This document shows positions 40,047 to 51,263 of a stretch of 64,000 nucleotides of DNA, piece after piece (position 1 is the first letter of the stretch; each line of letters starts with the position of its first letter). The position numbers and the translations under genes were made by a program. The DNA is from Rhizophagus clarus (taxonomy: Eukaryota > Glomeromycota > Glomeromycetes > Glomerales > Glomeraceae): NCBI GenBank assembly GCA_015698045.1, contig BLAL01000011.1, forward strand, positions 2,459,217 to 2,523,216, written 5' to 3'. The notes under the pieces are model-generated. The model saw only the letters and a list, made by a program, of their open reading frames with translations, was not told where the DNA came from and made no database searches.

Positions 40047-41418
40047 ATGACTCTTACAGCAACGCAAATTCCAACAAAAGCTGAGGTCAATCTTCGGAGG
40101 CTCCTGGCTGTTTGCGAGAAACAAGCTTCGGAAGAAATTAGCTTAATACGTGGGTCGGATAAAGTGAAATATGTAGCCGTAAGTATGTTCTTTTTTATGG
40201 TTCTTTTTTTCAGATTAATCTAATTTCTTTTTTACGTCAGAACATAAAATATCTTCGTAAATTATTAGAACAAATTGAATGGGAAGCCAACAGGTAAGTA
40301 TTCAACTGAACGAATTTGTCAATTGCAAAACACTAATTTTTTTTTCTAGTGAGCAAATCGATAAAACGGCAATTAGTGAATACTCTCGTAAAATTCAACA
40401 ATTATCGAACATTGTTGACGAAAATAAACTGGTATTCATTTCCGTTTTGTTTTACTTTATTTTATTTTTAAAAAAAGTATTAATTTTAACAGACATCTCC
40501 AGTGACTCGCACGTTTTCACAAGCGCGTTTTGTAAACCATGCAAATCAAACTCAAACAGAAAAAAACAAAGAAAATCAATTAGAGTTGAAAATGGTACGC
40601 CAGGCTGAAAAAGAACAAAAGGAAGAACTATTACAGGTTTGTTGCAACATGAAGTGAAATTCGCCAAATCACTCACCATATGGATTTAACACTAAATTTT
40701 TCATATTTATAATTTAATTATTAATTCTTCATGACATGAAAGCCGCCGACACAAACATTCACTGAGGAACCTGAAGTTATGACAACTTATTCTAATAAAC
40801 GAACTGGTATGTATATATATATATATATGTATAGAGTTCATCAAATTATTAAATTTCTTACTTTTTTCAAATGTTATAGAATTATTTTCTTCCGAGGCAT
40901 CCAGTTCTGAGATTAGACAACGAAGGTAAAACATTATTAATATTTTTTTTTCATTTTATTTATATGTTTACTTTAATTTTAGTTTGTTAAATAAAGAGTT
41001 AATACCTTCGATCCCGAAGACACGACCAATATCGAAAGTGTTCTACAACATCATCGAAAAACTCAAGAAGAACTTACGAATGATTTAGTTAGGATGGTAG
41101 AAAGATTAAAACTGAATTCAGAAACTTTTGGGAATATATTGATAAGAGATGAAAAGGTTTGTCGTTATAATGTTATATTTTGATGAAATTTAATATTGTC
41201 TATTTAATGTTTTTTATGATTTAAAATAATAGATTATAGATGAAGCTCAAAATGTTATTGGAAGTAATTTAGATAGATTAAAAAGAGAAGGAAATAGATT
41301 AGGAAAATATGCTGCTCGATCCAGTAAAACTACTTGGCTAGTTTGGTCGGTTGTATTATTTGTGTGCATTACATGGGGTTTAATGTTTATGTTAATTCGT
41401 ATAACTCCAAAAGGATGA
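40047..41418 (+). CDS. USE1: Vesicle transport SNARE Use1 (ER Qc/unconventional SNARE)
   Basis: About eight exons, the first 40047-40178. The N-terminus (TKAEVNLRRLLAVCEKQ, NIKYLRKLLEQIEWEA) matches the Use1 N-terminal region. The C-terminal part has the SNARE heptads (VLQHHRKTQEELTNDLVRMV then ERLKLNSETFGNILIRDEKI) and a tail anchor (TTWLVWSVVLFVCITWGLMF) ending RITPKG. Use1 acts with Sec20, Ufe1/syntaxin-18 and Sec22 in Golgi-to-ER retrograde fusion. The acceptor AAATAAAG near 40,994 was chosen; the nearer TTTTTAG leads to an early stop. Confidence 0.93.
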
Positions 41419-41487
41419 TAATATAACATGCAAATGCGTCTTTTTTCACATGACTTGTTGGTTATCTACAAAGTATCTTCAAGATAA

Positions 41488-42474
41488 TCAAATTAATTTT
41501 TTCAATATTTGTTGATCTGCATACTTTCCTTCTCTATACTGTTCAAAGGCCATTTTCCAAACTTTCGTAGTTTTTGCCTTGTATAGATATTTTTCTTCAT
41601 AAAAATTTCCAATCCCCAAGACTCTTTTTACTTCCTTACGAATTTCTTCATTATATACATAATTTTTTCCTCCAATGATTTCAATATATCTAATTTGATC
41701 ATCATTTTCGGGATCATAAGAATATATCTTATCATTTTGACAAAACCTAAACACCTTACGAGAGAATTTCGACTTCTAGTTTACATATTTAATTAGAATA
41801 TCAGTATTATCAGTATTAAACAAGTTATAATATACTTATAACGAAGCAATTACATTAATAACCTTATCTGACAGCTTTAATATACTGTGAGGTCGAAAAT
41901 TATCTGGTAATTCTGCTAAATTTTTTCTTTTTCTGTTCCATCTCTTATGATACTAATATGAAATTTTCCATATTAGCAAACATAAAATAATAAAAATTTA
42001 CAATTCAATTTAACATAGAACTTACTTGTTTCTCTTTTAATCTACCGTACCACACATAAATTGCACGCCGCCTCAAATATAAGTTAAATTTTTCTTCTGC
42101 CAACTTCTCCCTATTATTTTGCATAATCTTACGATTTTTCCAACAATATAAATATTTTCTAAGTTGTTGTTTTTGAAATGGTGTGAGTGTTGGAAATGCC
42201 CCAGGAAATGGATTAGGAGGTTCGAGCCTTTGAGAAACGGACGGTATTGCTCTCGGTATAACAATCGGCTGCTGAACAATTGGCCTAAGGCTCGACTTCA
42301 AATCGATAATAATTACCGTGTGTTCAATATTTGACTAAACAAATGTTTATAATAACTACATACCTCAAGAAAGTCTTTCCCTAATTTCTTTACTTGATCT
42401 AATATAGCGGAAGGATAGATGGGGTTATGACGGTTATTATGACTTTTACTTATTGAATCTACTATTGGTGGCAT
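41488..42474 (-). CDS. Conserved-looking protein of unknown function
   Basis: Four exons read leftwards from the ATG at 42474. The N-terminal ~35 residues (MPPIVDSISKSHNNRHNPIY) lead into a proline-rich stretch (VSQRLEPPNPFPGAFPTLTP). A basic, aromatic-rich helical segment follows: QLRKYLYCWKNRKIMQNNRE and NLYLRRRAIYVWYGRLKEKQ, reminiscent of IQ/Sfi1-type W/Y-bearing helices. The C-terminal exon is charged (IRYIEIIGGKNYVYNEEIRK) and ends KLI. Splice sites and phases are clean, so the gene is probably real. It overlaps no other model and ends 69 bp from the USE1 stop in convergent orientation. Family not recognised. Confidence 0.65.
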
Positions 42475-42803
42475 CTTTTGTTCTTTAAATAGAAAATATA
42501 CATATATTTATTAATTTTTTGTTTATTTCCATATACTACAGTTAGTTCTAAATTAAAAACTTTAGATCTATGTTTCTTTAGATCTAGTTATATCTAATAC
42601 TTGCCTTTTTTCTTAAGTTGGTCATGCGGTACTATTTTTTTTATTTCCTGTATTAAAAATTTTCATCGTGTCACAAGTTCTTGTGCGTCATGTTTATGAT
42701 GTCGTTTATCTGGCATGGTTTAATTGGCTGGTAACTTTGATTGCTGTGTCACTGTTAAAAATTGTTTAAATTTTTGATTCGTTTTATATTATATATCTAA
42801 AAT
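42475..42803. promoter_or_regulatory. Divergent upstream region of the unknown gene and OST3
   Basis: 329 bp between two outward-facing start codons. AT-rich, with no recognised element apart from TATATTATATATC about 20 bp upstream of the OST3 ATG. Confidence 0.35.
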
Positions 42804-44263
42804 ATGGAGAAATTTTTTAGAGCCTTCCTTTTTGTACTTATATTTTCTTTGTTAACTTCTCATGCAAGTGCGGCAAAGCCTTCATTAGAAACAAAACTAC
42901 ACAAACTTAACGAAGCGACGCGCAAGAATCAAGGTGTGATTGAGCTTGATTCAAGCTTGTACGACGAAGTTACTTCCAAACCGAGGAATTACTCTATAGT
43001 TATTTTATTAACAGCGTTAGATCCGCAAATAAATTGTGTACCATGCAAGTATGTTTGAATACATTGTTTTAATTCTAATATTGATACTTGAGAAGTACTG
43101 TTTTTTTAATATTGTATGTAAAACCATATTTCGAATATAGAGATTTCGATCCGGAATTTCGATTAGTTGCAAAAAGCTGGTTAGGATCTGGAAACATCCT
43201 TTCGCGTATATATTTTGGCGTTCTTGATTTCAAGAACGGTAGAGAAATTTATGCCAAGGTAAGTATCTTATTTAAAAATAATTCCGATCGATTTTCTGCG
43301 CAAAAATTTAATAATGTATTTCATTTAAATTAATATAGCTAAACTTAAATAATGCACCAACATTGTTTTATTTTCCACCAACTACCGGTCAATATGCCAA
43401 AGAAGTTTCAGAACCGGACCGATACGATTTTAATAGACGGTAAGCATAATTATTTTTGACCTAATAAATTGATCATTTTTACCATTTCATAATTTTTTTT
43501 TTTTTTGAGTAGGGGATTCTCTGCTGATTCATTCGCGTCTTTCTTATCACACCATTTGGGCACACAAGTTCCAGTCAATCGTCCTTTAAATTATTTTGCC
43601 ATTTTCATTACTATATTCTTTATACTCGCGGGGCTAGCTATGCTCAAATTAATGTTCTCTATCATACAGAATTTAATTCAAAATAAGAGTATATGGACCG
43701 CGTTTTCATTGGTATTAATTTTAAATCTTTATATATCTTGCTAAATTTTGTAAAAGAAATCTTATCTTTTACACTTTGAATAGATCACTATTTTTATAAT
43801 GATTTCTGGACACATGTGGAATCATATCCGGAGTCCACCTTACATTATTCCACAAAATGGCAAAATAAGTTATATAACTCCTGGTTTTTCATCTCAGTTA
43901 GGCATAGAAAGTCAAATAGTAGCTGTGCTATGTAAGTTAAATATTTTTCTTACAAAAATGATTTTTTATTTGATTTCAGTGACTATAATTATTTACTTTA
44001 GATTGTATCTGTTCGTTCTCGGTCGTAACACTAATAATCTCAATTCCAAAAATTGAAGATAAAACGAAACAACGTTTTGGAGTTTATGTAATTAATTTTT
44101 GTTATTCTCGTTCGGAGTTTATTTATTTTCGAATTTATATTTATTCACTTATTTATCAATTCTTTTACAGATTTGGATGGGAGTTTTAGTTGCAACATTT
44201 AGTTTATTGTTTGCACTCTTTCGACAAAAAAATCCAGGATATCCCTTTAGATTGTTTATTTAA
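42804..44263 (+). CDS. OST3: Oligosaccharyltransferase subunit OST3/OST6
   Basis: Seven exons, the first to about 43049. Residues 1-23 are a signal peptide (MEKFFRAFLFVLIFSLLTSH). A luminal thioredoxin-like domain carries the redox motif CVPC (NCVPCKDFDPEF), with IYFGVLDFKNGREIYAK and NNAPTLFYFPPTTG following. The C-terminal half has four membrane helices: FAIFITIFFILAGLAMLKLM, then a segment around SLITIFIMISGHMWNHI, then VAVLYCICSFSVVTLIISIP and IWMGVLVATFSLLFALF. The motif MISGHMWNHIR-PPY is typical of the family. In the ER it forms transient disulphides with substrates to aid N-glycosylation. The last helix is followed by a short tail ending FRLFI. Confidence 0.93.
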
Positions 44264-44494
44264 TTTAATATAATTTTCGTAATAAATTTGACTAATAAAG
44301 TAGAAAAGAGGATATATATATATATACGTTGTAATGCAGATTTTATTGTAATCTTATTAATACTATATGCGTGAGTACGTGACGTTAAAAGTGTGATATA
44401 ATCGGATGAATGATCGATCATGAGATCATAAAATGACCAAACTCAAAATTCCTAATCGAACGCAAATTTTGATCTTCTAAATTCTAATGATAAA

Positions 44495-44821
44495 ATGTTT
44501 TTTTTCTTTGTGGGTAAGTTTTTTGATTTCCTATAAAGGTTAAAAATGTTTTAAGTAAAGACTTTCAAGACACTACATAATGTGGTCCATGTTGAACAAG
44601 GTTCATATGCACCAAAGCTTTCAAGAATGATGTCTTCACCCGGGAGATGTCCAAATTGCTTTACCCCAACGGTCTATCATTATAAAGTACAACATCAGCT
44701 GTCAATATTCTTTATTCCTATCTGGCAAACTAAGTCAAAATATTTGTGGATTTGTGATCGTTGTAAATGGACAGGTTTCTCTAGACCCGAAGAACAAGAG
44801 ATAACAGATACGGAACTTTAG
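44495..44821 (+). CDS. Small zinc-ribbon protein
   Basis: Two exons (44495-44513 and 44556-44821) give about 94 residues starting MFFFFVVKTFKTLHNVV. Two CxxC pairs (CPNC and CDRC, about 35 residues apart) with intervening LSIFFIPIWQTKSKYLWI fit the small fungal zinc_ribbon_15-type family: hydrophobic N-terminus, then C-P-x-C, an FFIP core and a second C-x-x-C. The acceptor TTTTAAG at 44555 was chosen because it keeps frame with an N-terminus like that family. An alternative start at 44487 with a different acceptor is also in frame. The molecular role is unknown. Confidence 0.68.
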
Positions 44822-47171
44822 GATCCACATTACGAACTTGGGTAAAGTTTCTGGTCCGACCATGATAGATAAATAATAGTATTGATAGATTTTTGATTCA
44901 TGTCATGCAAATTTGTTGATACAAACTGCATCTAATTGGTTGTATAAAATTTTTTTACAAAATGGAATTATTTTTACTCCATTATAAAAATTCCTTCTGA
45001 TATATTTATTACAATTCATTTTTTTAATCACCTTAAAACTTTCATTTACTAACCCAACTTTTAAAAATATAGAAAAATTAGTCACCAAAAAAAAAAAGGC
45101 AAATTTTTTTTTTATTAAAGTTGGCATAATAAATTTTTGATATAGCTTCCTCTTCCAATATGTAGTACATCTGCGGAGTTTAAAATCAATCAAAATTTAT
45201 TTTAGTAATAGTTAAATTAACGATTTTCGAATTCATAATTCTGGCCGGAATTTTGTTAATTCTGGCCAAAATCGTAATTCCGATCTAAATTTTGTAAATG
45301 CAAATCAAATATATTATTATATTTATGCAATTTTTAATATAAAACTGTTATAATCAAAATTATTAATAGATCCATAAATACATTTTAATAAGTTTTAAAA
45401 ATTATAATTTTTAGTTGGTTTAAAAGAATCTTATTATAAAATCATTTATTTCAACCAATTTAATATTTTAAAGTTGTAATATTTTACCATTCAATAATTA
45501 TAAAAAGTTAAAAAAATAACTTGTTAGAATTATCTCATTGAAATAGTTCAAATGGTAGTAAATTTCCATTTTTAAAATATATAAAATACAATATAATATT
45601 TCATTATTTAATAATTATAAAAAAATAATAAATAGCTTATTAAATTTGCCTAATTAAAATAGTTCAGATGGTAGTAAATTTATAAAAAACCACATTTTAT
45701 ATATGTAAATATACATTTCAGTTTATAATAAAATTAATTCAATATAGTATATTAATAATAGAAATACAAGTTTATTACTATTTAAATTGTTTTAATTAAA
45801 CAAATCCAATAAGTTATTTATTATTTTTTTATGATTATTAAATATTAAAATATTATAATTTCATCAAGCAACATATTTGGCTTTCATGGTATCAGGTGCT
45901 TGCTATCTGGAAGAATAATCTAAATATTTTCTCTAGAATTAAGAAGCGCTTATACAGGATTGATTTGTACCTTACATCATCATCATATTGATACGCTGCA
46001 TAAGAAACATCATTGTGAGGTCTTTTACAAAACGTTAGATTTTCTATAGTATTTTTGATTATTATGTAAATCATGCGAGTTGATTACGCAACTTACATTT
46101 ATTATCAGCTGAAGATGATTCTTGTAGTTTAAGGTGCTGAAGCCTCATAGCAGAGGTAATACTTTTTGTATCTTACAAGGTCAAGTTGTTTTCTTCAGAT
46201 TCCAACTAAGATGTTCATGATAACTTTTTTTGTTTAATTTTTTTTAAATTAGCGTTAGTTTGATCAAGCATTAACGCTCGCATAATTTTCATATATATTG
46301 AATTTATCTTATTAGTTTTGTAACTTCTAATTATAGATTCTCTTGTTATAATAAAAATATTTTTTTAGTTACTAATTTTAAAAATGTAAATTTACTAGAA
46401 TTTAGATATTTCTAATATAACTCATATTTAAGTTTTAGTAAATTTAATTAAATTTAACTTAAATTTATATTTTAAATTTTAGTAAATTAAATTAAATTTA
46501 ACATTATGTTATAACTTTAAGTTTTTGCAAATTAATTTAATATTTTTTGAAAATATATTTATATAATATAATGATAGTATACAACTAGTTATTTAATATT
46601 ATGAAGTGATAAACTGATTAATTTTCTAATAGTACATAACTAAATATACTATAAATTAATAAATTATACTTTATTTACTATCTTAACATTTAATAATCTT
46701 ATAAAATAATGATTTAAATCCTCTTGATACAGCAAATTAAATAGTAATAATACAAACTTCTAAATACTATAGATATAAATATTAGTTTAATAAAATATAA
46801 CTATTTTAAATTTATTCTTTTTTTTTATTTTTATGATTAAATAAAATTTTATTTGAATTTTTTAGCAGACTTCTTATAAAAATATAATTTAAACCAATTA
46901 CTAATAGTATAGTCTCCTCTTAATATAATAAATCCTGCATTCTAGTTATAGATGCTACTTAAATTACTTTAAATAAATCCCAAATTAATTTGTATATTTT
47001 GGTTATTATAATTCCTAAATCCTAAATATATAAATTACAAAATTTATATATATAATTTGTAAATTAATTTGAATTTGTATATTTGAACTATTATAATCTT
47101 AAATTATTTTGAATTGAATAGCATTTATAATTTCAGTTAATCAGAATTTTATTATAAGCAAATTTATTAAT
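44822..47171. other. AT-rich, gene-poor sequence after the zinc-ribbon gene
   Basis: No intact gene. TGGCC-bearing repeats lie at 45,236-45,300. A direct repeat (TTAAAATAGTTCAGATGGTA and variants) occurs near 45,545 and 45,657. A less AT-rich patch at 45,860-46,215 contains short open pieces on the minus strand and may be a decayed transposon. The remainder is monotone AT. Confidence 0.45.
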
Positions 47172-47830
47172 ACTATAATAAATTATTTAGTATAATATAA
47201 TAAATTATTTAGTACAACATAATAAATTATTTAGTATAACATAATAAATTATTTAGTATAACATAATAAATTATTTAGTATAACATAATAAATTATTTAG
47301 TATAACATAATAAATTATTTAGTATAACATAATAAATTATTTAGTATAACATAACAAATTATTTAGTATAACATAACAAATTATTTAGTATAACATAACA
47401 AATTATTTAGTATAACATAACAAATTATTTAGTATAACATAACAAATTATTTAGTATAACATAATAAATTATTTAGTATAACATATAATAAATTATTTAG
47501 TATAACATATAGTGTGTAAAATCTATGTGCATAATGTGCACATATGCACATTAGTTTTTGATTGTGCACAGTTACACAACATAAAATTGTGCCCAAATTA
47601 TTACTATAAATAGGTAAATTACATAGAAAAAAGGTAATTTTACATAAGGGTTTATTATGATTTTCTTAATTTAGTAATAAATCTATCAACTTGTGCACAT
47701 GACTTTTGATTCAGATTTTACACACTGATAACATAATAAATTATTTAGTATAACATAATAAATTATTTAGTATAACATAATAAATTATTTAGTATAACAT
47801 AATAAATTATTTAGTATAACATAATAAATT
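47172..47830. repeat. 22-bp minisatellite, about 20 copies, split by a MITE
   Basis: The unit TAATAAATTATTTAGTATAA plus CA is repeated about 15 times from 47,172 to 47,509 and about 4-5 times from 47,728 to 47,830. Roughly seven adjacent copies share the variant TAACAAATT, showing local spread by unequal exchange or slippage. Copies are nearly identical, so the array is young. Confidence 0.85.
47510..47727. mobile_element. 218-bp hAT-type MITE inserted in the minisatellite
   Basis: Terminal inverted repeats: left TAGTGTGTAAAATCT, right reverse complement CAGTGTGTAAAATCT (14 of 15). Both sides are flanked by the same 8 bp, ATAACATA (47502-47509 and 47728-47735). TIRs starting T/CAGTG and an 8-bp duplication are hallmarks of the hAT superfamily. 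The interior has several TGTGCACA-like palindromes and no coding frame. Since the flank is repetitive, the 8-bp match alone is weaker evidence than usual. Confidence 0.75.
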
Positions 47831-48603
47831 TTTTAATATAAGCATATTAAATATACAGATTATATGATTTATCAATCTATTTCTAATCAATTTTTATAAA
47901 AAAATTTTTTTATTTTATATTAATCAATATTATTTTTATATAGGGTTAGATCAATCTTAGTAAAGATCAATTTTGTATTGATTTTAGGACCAGTTTTCAT
48001 AATTTTTAATTTAAGATCAAAAGATCAGTCTAGATTAAAACTAATCTATATAACTAATATGATTTTTTATATCAAATAAAAATGAGCCAAATTTTTGTAC
48101 TTATCTATTTTTATTTTAGATTTTATATTATTGTTTAATTTATTTTTAAATTTTTTTATATTTAAAATTTTTAAAATTTCTGAAATAATTAATTTTTATA
48201 ATAAAGTTATAATAAAGTTTTAAATTATGTTTCAGAAATTTGTAAATCATATTTTAAAATATTTTTTATAACTTTATTATAAATTCCAAATTTTGATTCA
48301 AATTTTTAACTTAATTATTTGTTTTTTAATACTATCACACTAATTTTTTATTTAAATCCTAGTAAATTATTTGAATATTTTATTATAATTTCTTACTTAA
48401 ATACATAAACTTTCAGTCACAATATATGTACAAAGTGCAAGTCACAATAAGAAAAAGTAAAAACTGCTTAAAGATAATTATGATAAAGATGCTACTGAAC
48501 TTGATAAAACTAAAATAAATTTTTTAAATATAAATAATCAGTCCAGTCTTAATCCAGTCTGATCCTGGCTAAAAGACTAGTTTTTTTAGAACTGGACTAT
48601 ATA

Positions 48604-49198
48604 TGAAATTGAAATTAAAATTCAAAAGTTAAAATATTTCAACTTGGAAAAATTAAAGTTAAAATTAAAGTCAAAATAGTCAAATTATATTATAGTCATG
48701 TGATTTTTATAATTATAATTTAATACCAAATTTTAAATGTGAATAATTCCATCAATATTGATGCTACAGATATGCAGTATATATCATTAGAATCCTCTCG
48801 ATGAGCTGAATCCAACCATATAAAGATTATAAAAATCAGATAACTAGATGCAGAGATCATTAACTTTGAATTTTAATATTATTGTTTATTATAAAAGTAA
48901 TAAGACTATTTAATACCAAATTTTGAATATGAATAACTCTGTCAATATGGATGCTACAAATATGCAATATATATCATTAGAATCCTTTTGATGAGCTGAA
49001 TCCAACTGTATAAAGATCATAAATATCAGATCACTAGATGCAGAGATCATTAACTTTGAATTTTAATATTATTGTTAACTATAAAAATCACATGATTATA
49101 ATGTAATTTTGGCCATTTTAATTTTTGAAGGGTTCAGGTCAAAATCATTTTGGCCATTTTACTATTTTAAAGGTCAAAATTAACTAATTTCAATTTCA
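48604..49198. mobile_element. Inverted-repeat element with an internal ~190-bp direct duplication
   Basis: Both ends begin TGAAATTGAAATTA when read inward, and further inside both arms share TCATGTGATTTTTATA. Between them two direct copies (about 48,720-48,910 and 48,912-49,085) match closely over about 175 bp, including TATATATCATTAGAATCC and AACTTTGAATTTTAATATTA. No coding capacity. It is probably a non-autonomous element; no target duplication was recognised. Confidence 0.5.
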
Positions 49199-49219
49199 CT
49201 TTGCTGAAATCTTCAAATC

Positions 49220-49680
49220 CGCCACAATATCTTAACGATACATTTTTAACATCTTCACGATAACATCACAATTTTTTTAAATGATATCGTGACGATATAT
49301 TTATGATAATCTTAACGATACCTTTTCAACATCCTCGCGATATTTGAAATTTGATATCGTTCTGATATCATTCTGATATTATATCGATTTATAGTCTCGA
49401 TGTCGTGATGATGTTGAAATGGAAATTGTGATGTTATCGTGAAGATGTTGAAAATGTATCGTTAAGATTATCATAAATATATCGTCACGATATCATTTAA
49501 TATATTGTCACGATATCATTTAAAAATTAATATTATCGTGAAGTTGTTGAAAATGTATCGTTAGGATATTATAATTATGTCGTTATGGTATCATTAAGAT
49601 CGCTAAATATTTTATTGAAATATCGTGACGACATTTAAACTGTATCAGGATGATAATGAAACGTAGTAGATACATTCAAT
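49220..49680. repeat. Fold-back region built from ATCGTGACGATAT-like motifs
   Basis: The left part (about 49,226-49,330) and the right part (about 49,430-49,510) are inverted copies; each includes AACATCTTCACGATAACAT or its complement, with TATCGTGACGATATA. Motif variants recur on both strands. It could extrude as a cruciform. No gene. Confidence 0.55.
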
Positions 49681-49849
49681 AAATTAAATCAATTTTAATT
49701 GGTTTAAATTAATTTGTTTATTAATTAATTAATATATATATATTTTTTATAATGCAATTATGACAATTATGATGTTTTAATTGTTATTTAATTGTTAAAT
49801 ATTGCGAATTACGGTAATTAAAGGAAGAATATCCCTATCTCTGGATAGG

Positions 49850-50520
49850 ATGACATAAAATAACGTGACGATATCGGTTCAACATTAATATTATATTGAA
49901 ACTTGTTAAAAATGTTGAATTAGAGTGTCTGGATTATGGCGCAAGCTCTGCGAAATTAAAGTTACGATCGTACCTGATTAAATTAAGCCGAAACACTTGA
50001 ACCTAAAAGAAACAGAAGAAACGTTATTATAACGTTCCTTACAAAAAAAAAGAAAAAGAAAAGAAAAAAAGAAAATTCATATAACATTTCTTACAAAAAA
50101 AAAAAAAAAAAAAAAAAAAAATATTAAGTTTCGCATCTCTCTCACCGGATGGTTAACATAAAACAACGTGACGATATCGTTATAACACTAATATTATATT
50201 GAAACTTGTTAAAAATGTTGAATTGATGAACCTAAAAGAAACAGAAGAAACGTTATTATAACGTTCCTTACAAAAAAAAAAGAAAAGAAAAAAAGAAAAT
50301 TCATATATTCTTACAAAAAAAAAAAATATTAAGTTTCGCATCTCTCTCACCGGATGGTTAACATAAAACAACGTGACGATATCGTTATGACACTAATATT
50401 ATCTTGAAACTTGTTTAAAATGTTGAATTGATAAGTTTCTGATTACGACGCAAGTTTCTGCGAAATTAAAGATACGGTCATGCCTGGTAAATTACTTAGA
50501 CATCTCTCTTTCCGAATGCT
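49850..50520. repeat. Tandem repeat of about 200 bp, three decayed copies
   Basis: Each copy contains AACGTGACGATATCG, then GAAACTTGTTAAAAATGTTG, then (copies 1 and 2) ACCTAAAAGAAACAGAAGAA, an A-rich tract and CATCTCTCTCACCGGATGG. Copy junctions lie near 50,140 and 50,345. It adjoins the fold-back repeat and shares its core motif, so the two may be parts of one element. Confidence 0.6.
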
Positions 50521-51263
50521 AATATAAAACAACGTGATGATATCATTATGACGCTAGAACAATCACATTCCCAAGTATAAAAAAGAGGGGAAATAATACT
50601 ATACTGAAACTTTCTTTGCGCACATTCCGAATTTCGTCCGAATTTCGTCGCAAATATTATTATACACTACTATTAAAAAATTTTTCTTTTTTAAAAAAAA
50701 ATAATAATAAATAGATAAATAAATAAAAAATACATCCCGAATTTCTGTTATATTGTTAAAAAATATTTCTAAACAATATTTGCACAGCGAGAGCTAAAAT
50801 TTGTAAAACAATTAATATTATTATAAATAACTTTTTGTTTCGTACCTGTCAAGGTGTCGAATAAACTATTTTTCAATGTTGAGATTACGCCGGAATAAAA
50901 AATAGACGCGTATATGATTGTTAATATTATTAAGAAATATTTTAAATAGACTGACAATATTAAAATGTAAGTTATTACAGTAAAATGTAGAGAATGGAGT
51001 AGAAATAACCGTCGTGCGAATGTTTTAACAAACAAACAATGATTTTGATTGGATAATTAATACAAAGTCACGTTATCACGTGATAAGTAATGGACCGGTC
51101 ACGATACCATAACGATATCAAAACGATATTGTTGCATTTATTTAATAAAAAAAAGATACTGTATCATTTTGATATTGTTAAAACAATAATGAATTTAATG
51201 AGTAAACGTAGTATAAACTTATATTTATATTGTAAATTTATTAACATAATATTACTAATAAAG
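50521..51263. other. Spacer before the transposase-like gene
   Basis: AT-rich. The minus-strand frame 50769-51035 has no domain. Palindromes TTATCACGTGATAA (about 51,073) and ACCGGT (about 51,094) sit beside more ACGATATC motifs like those in the preceding repeat, possibly the terminal region of the neighbouring transposon. Confidence 0.35.
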
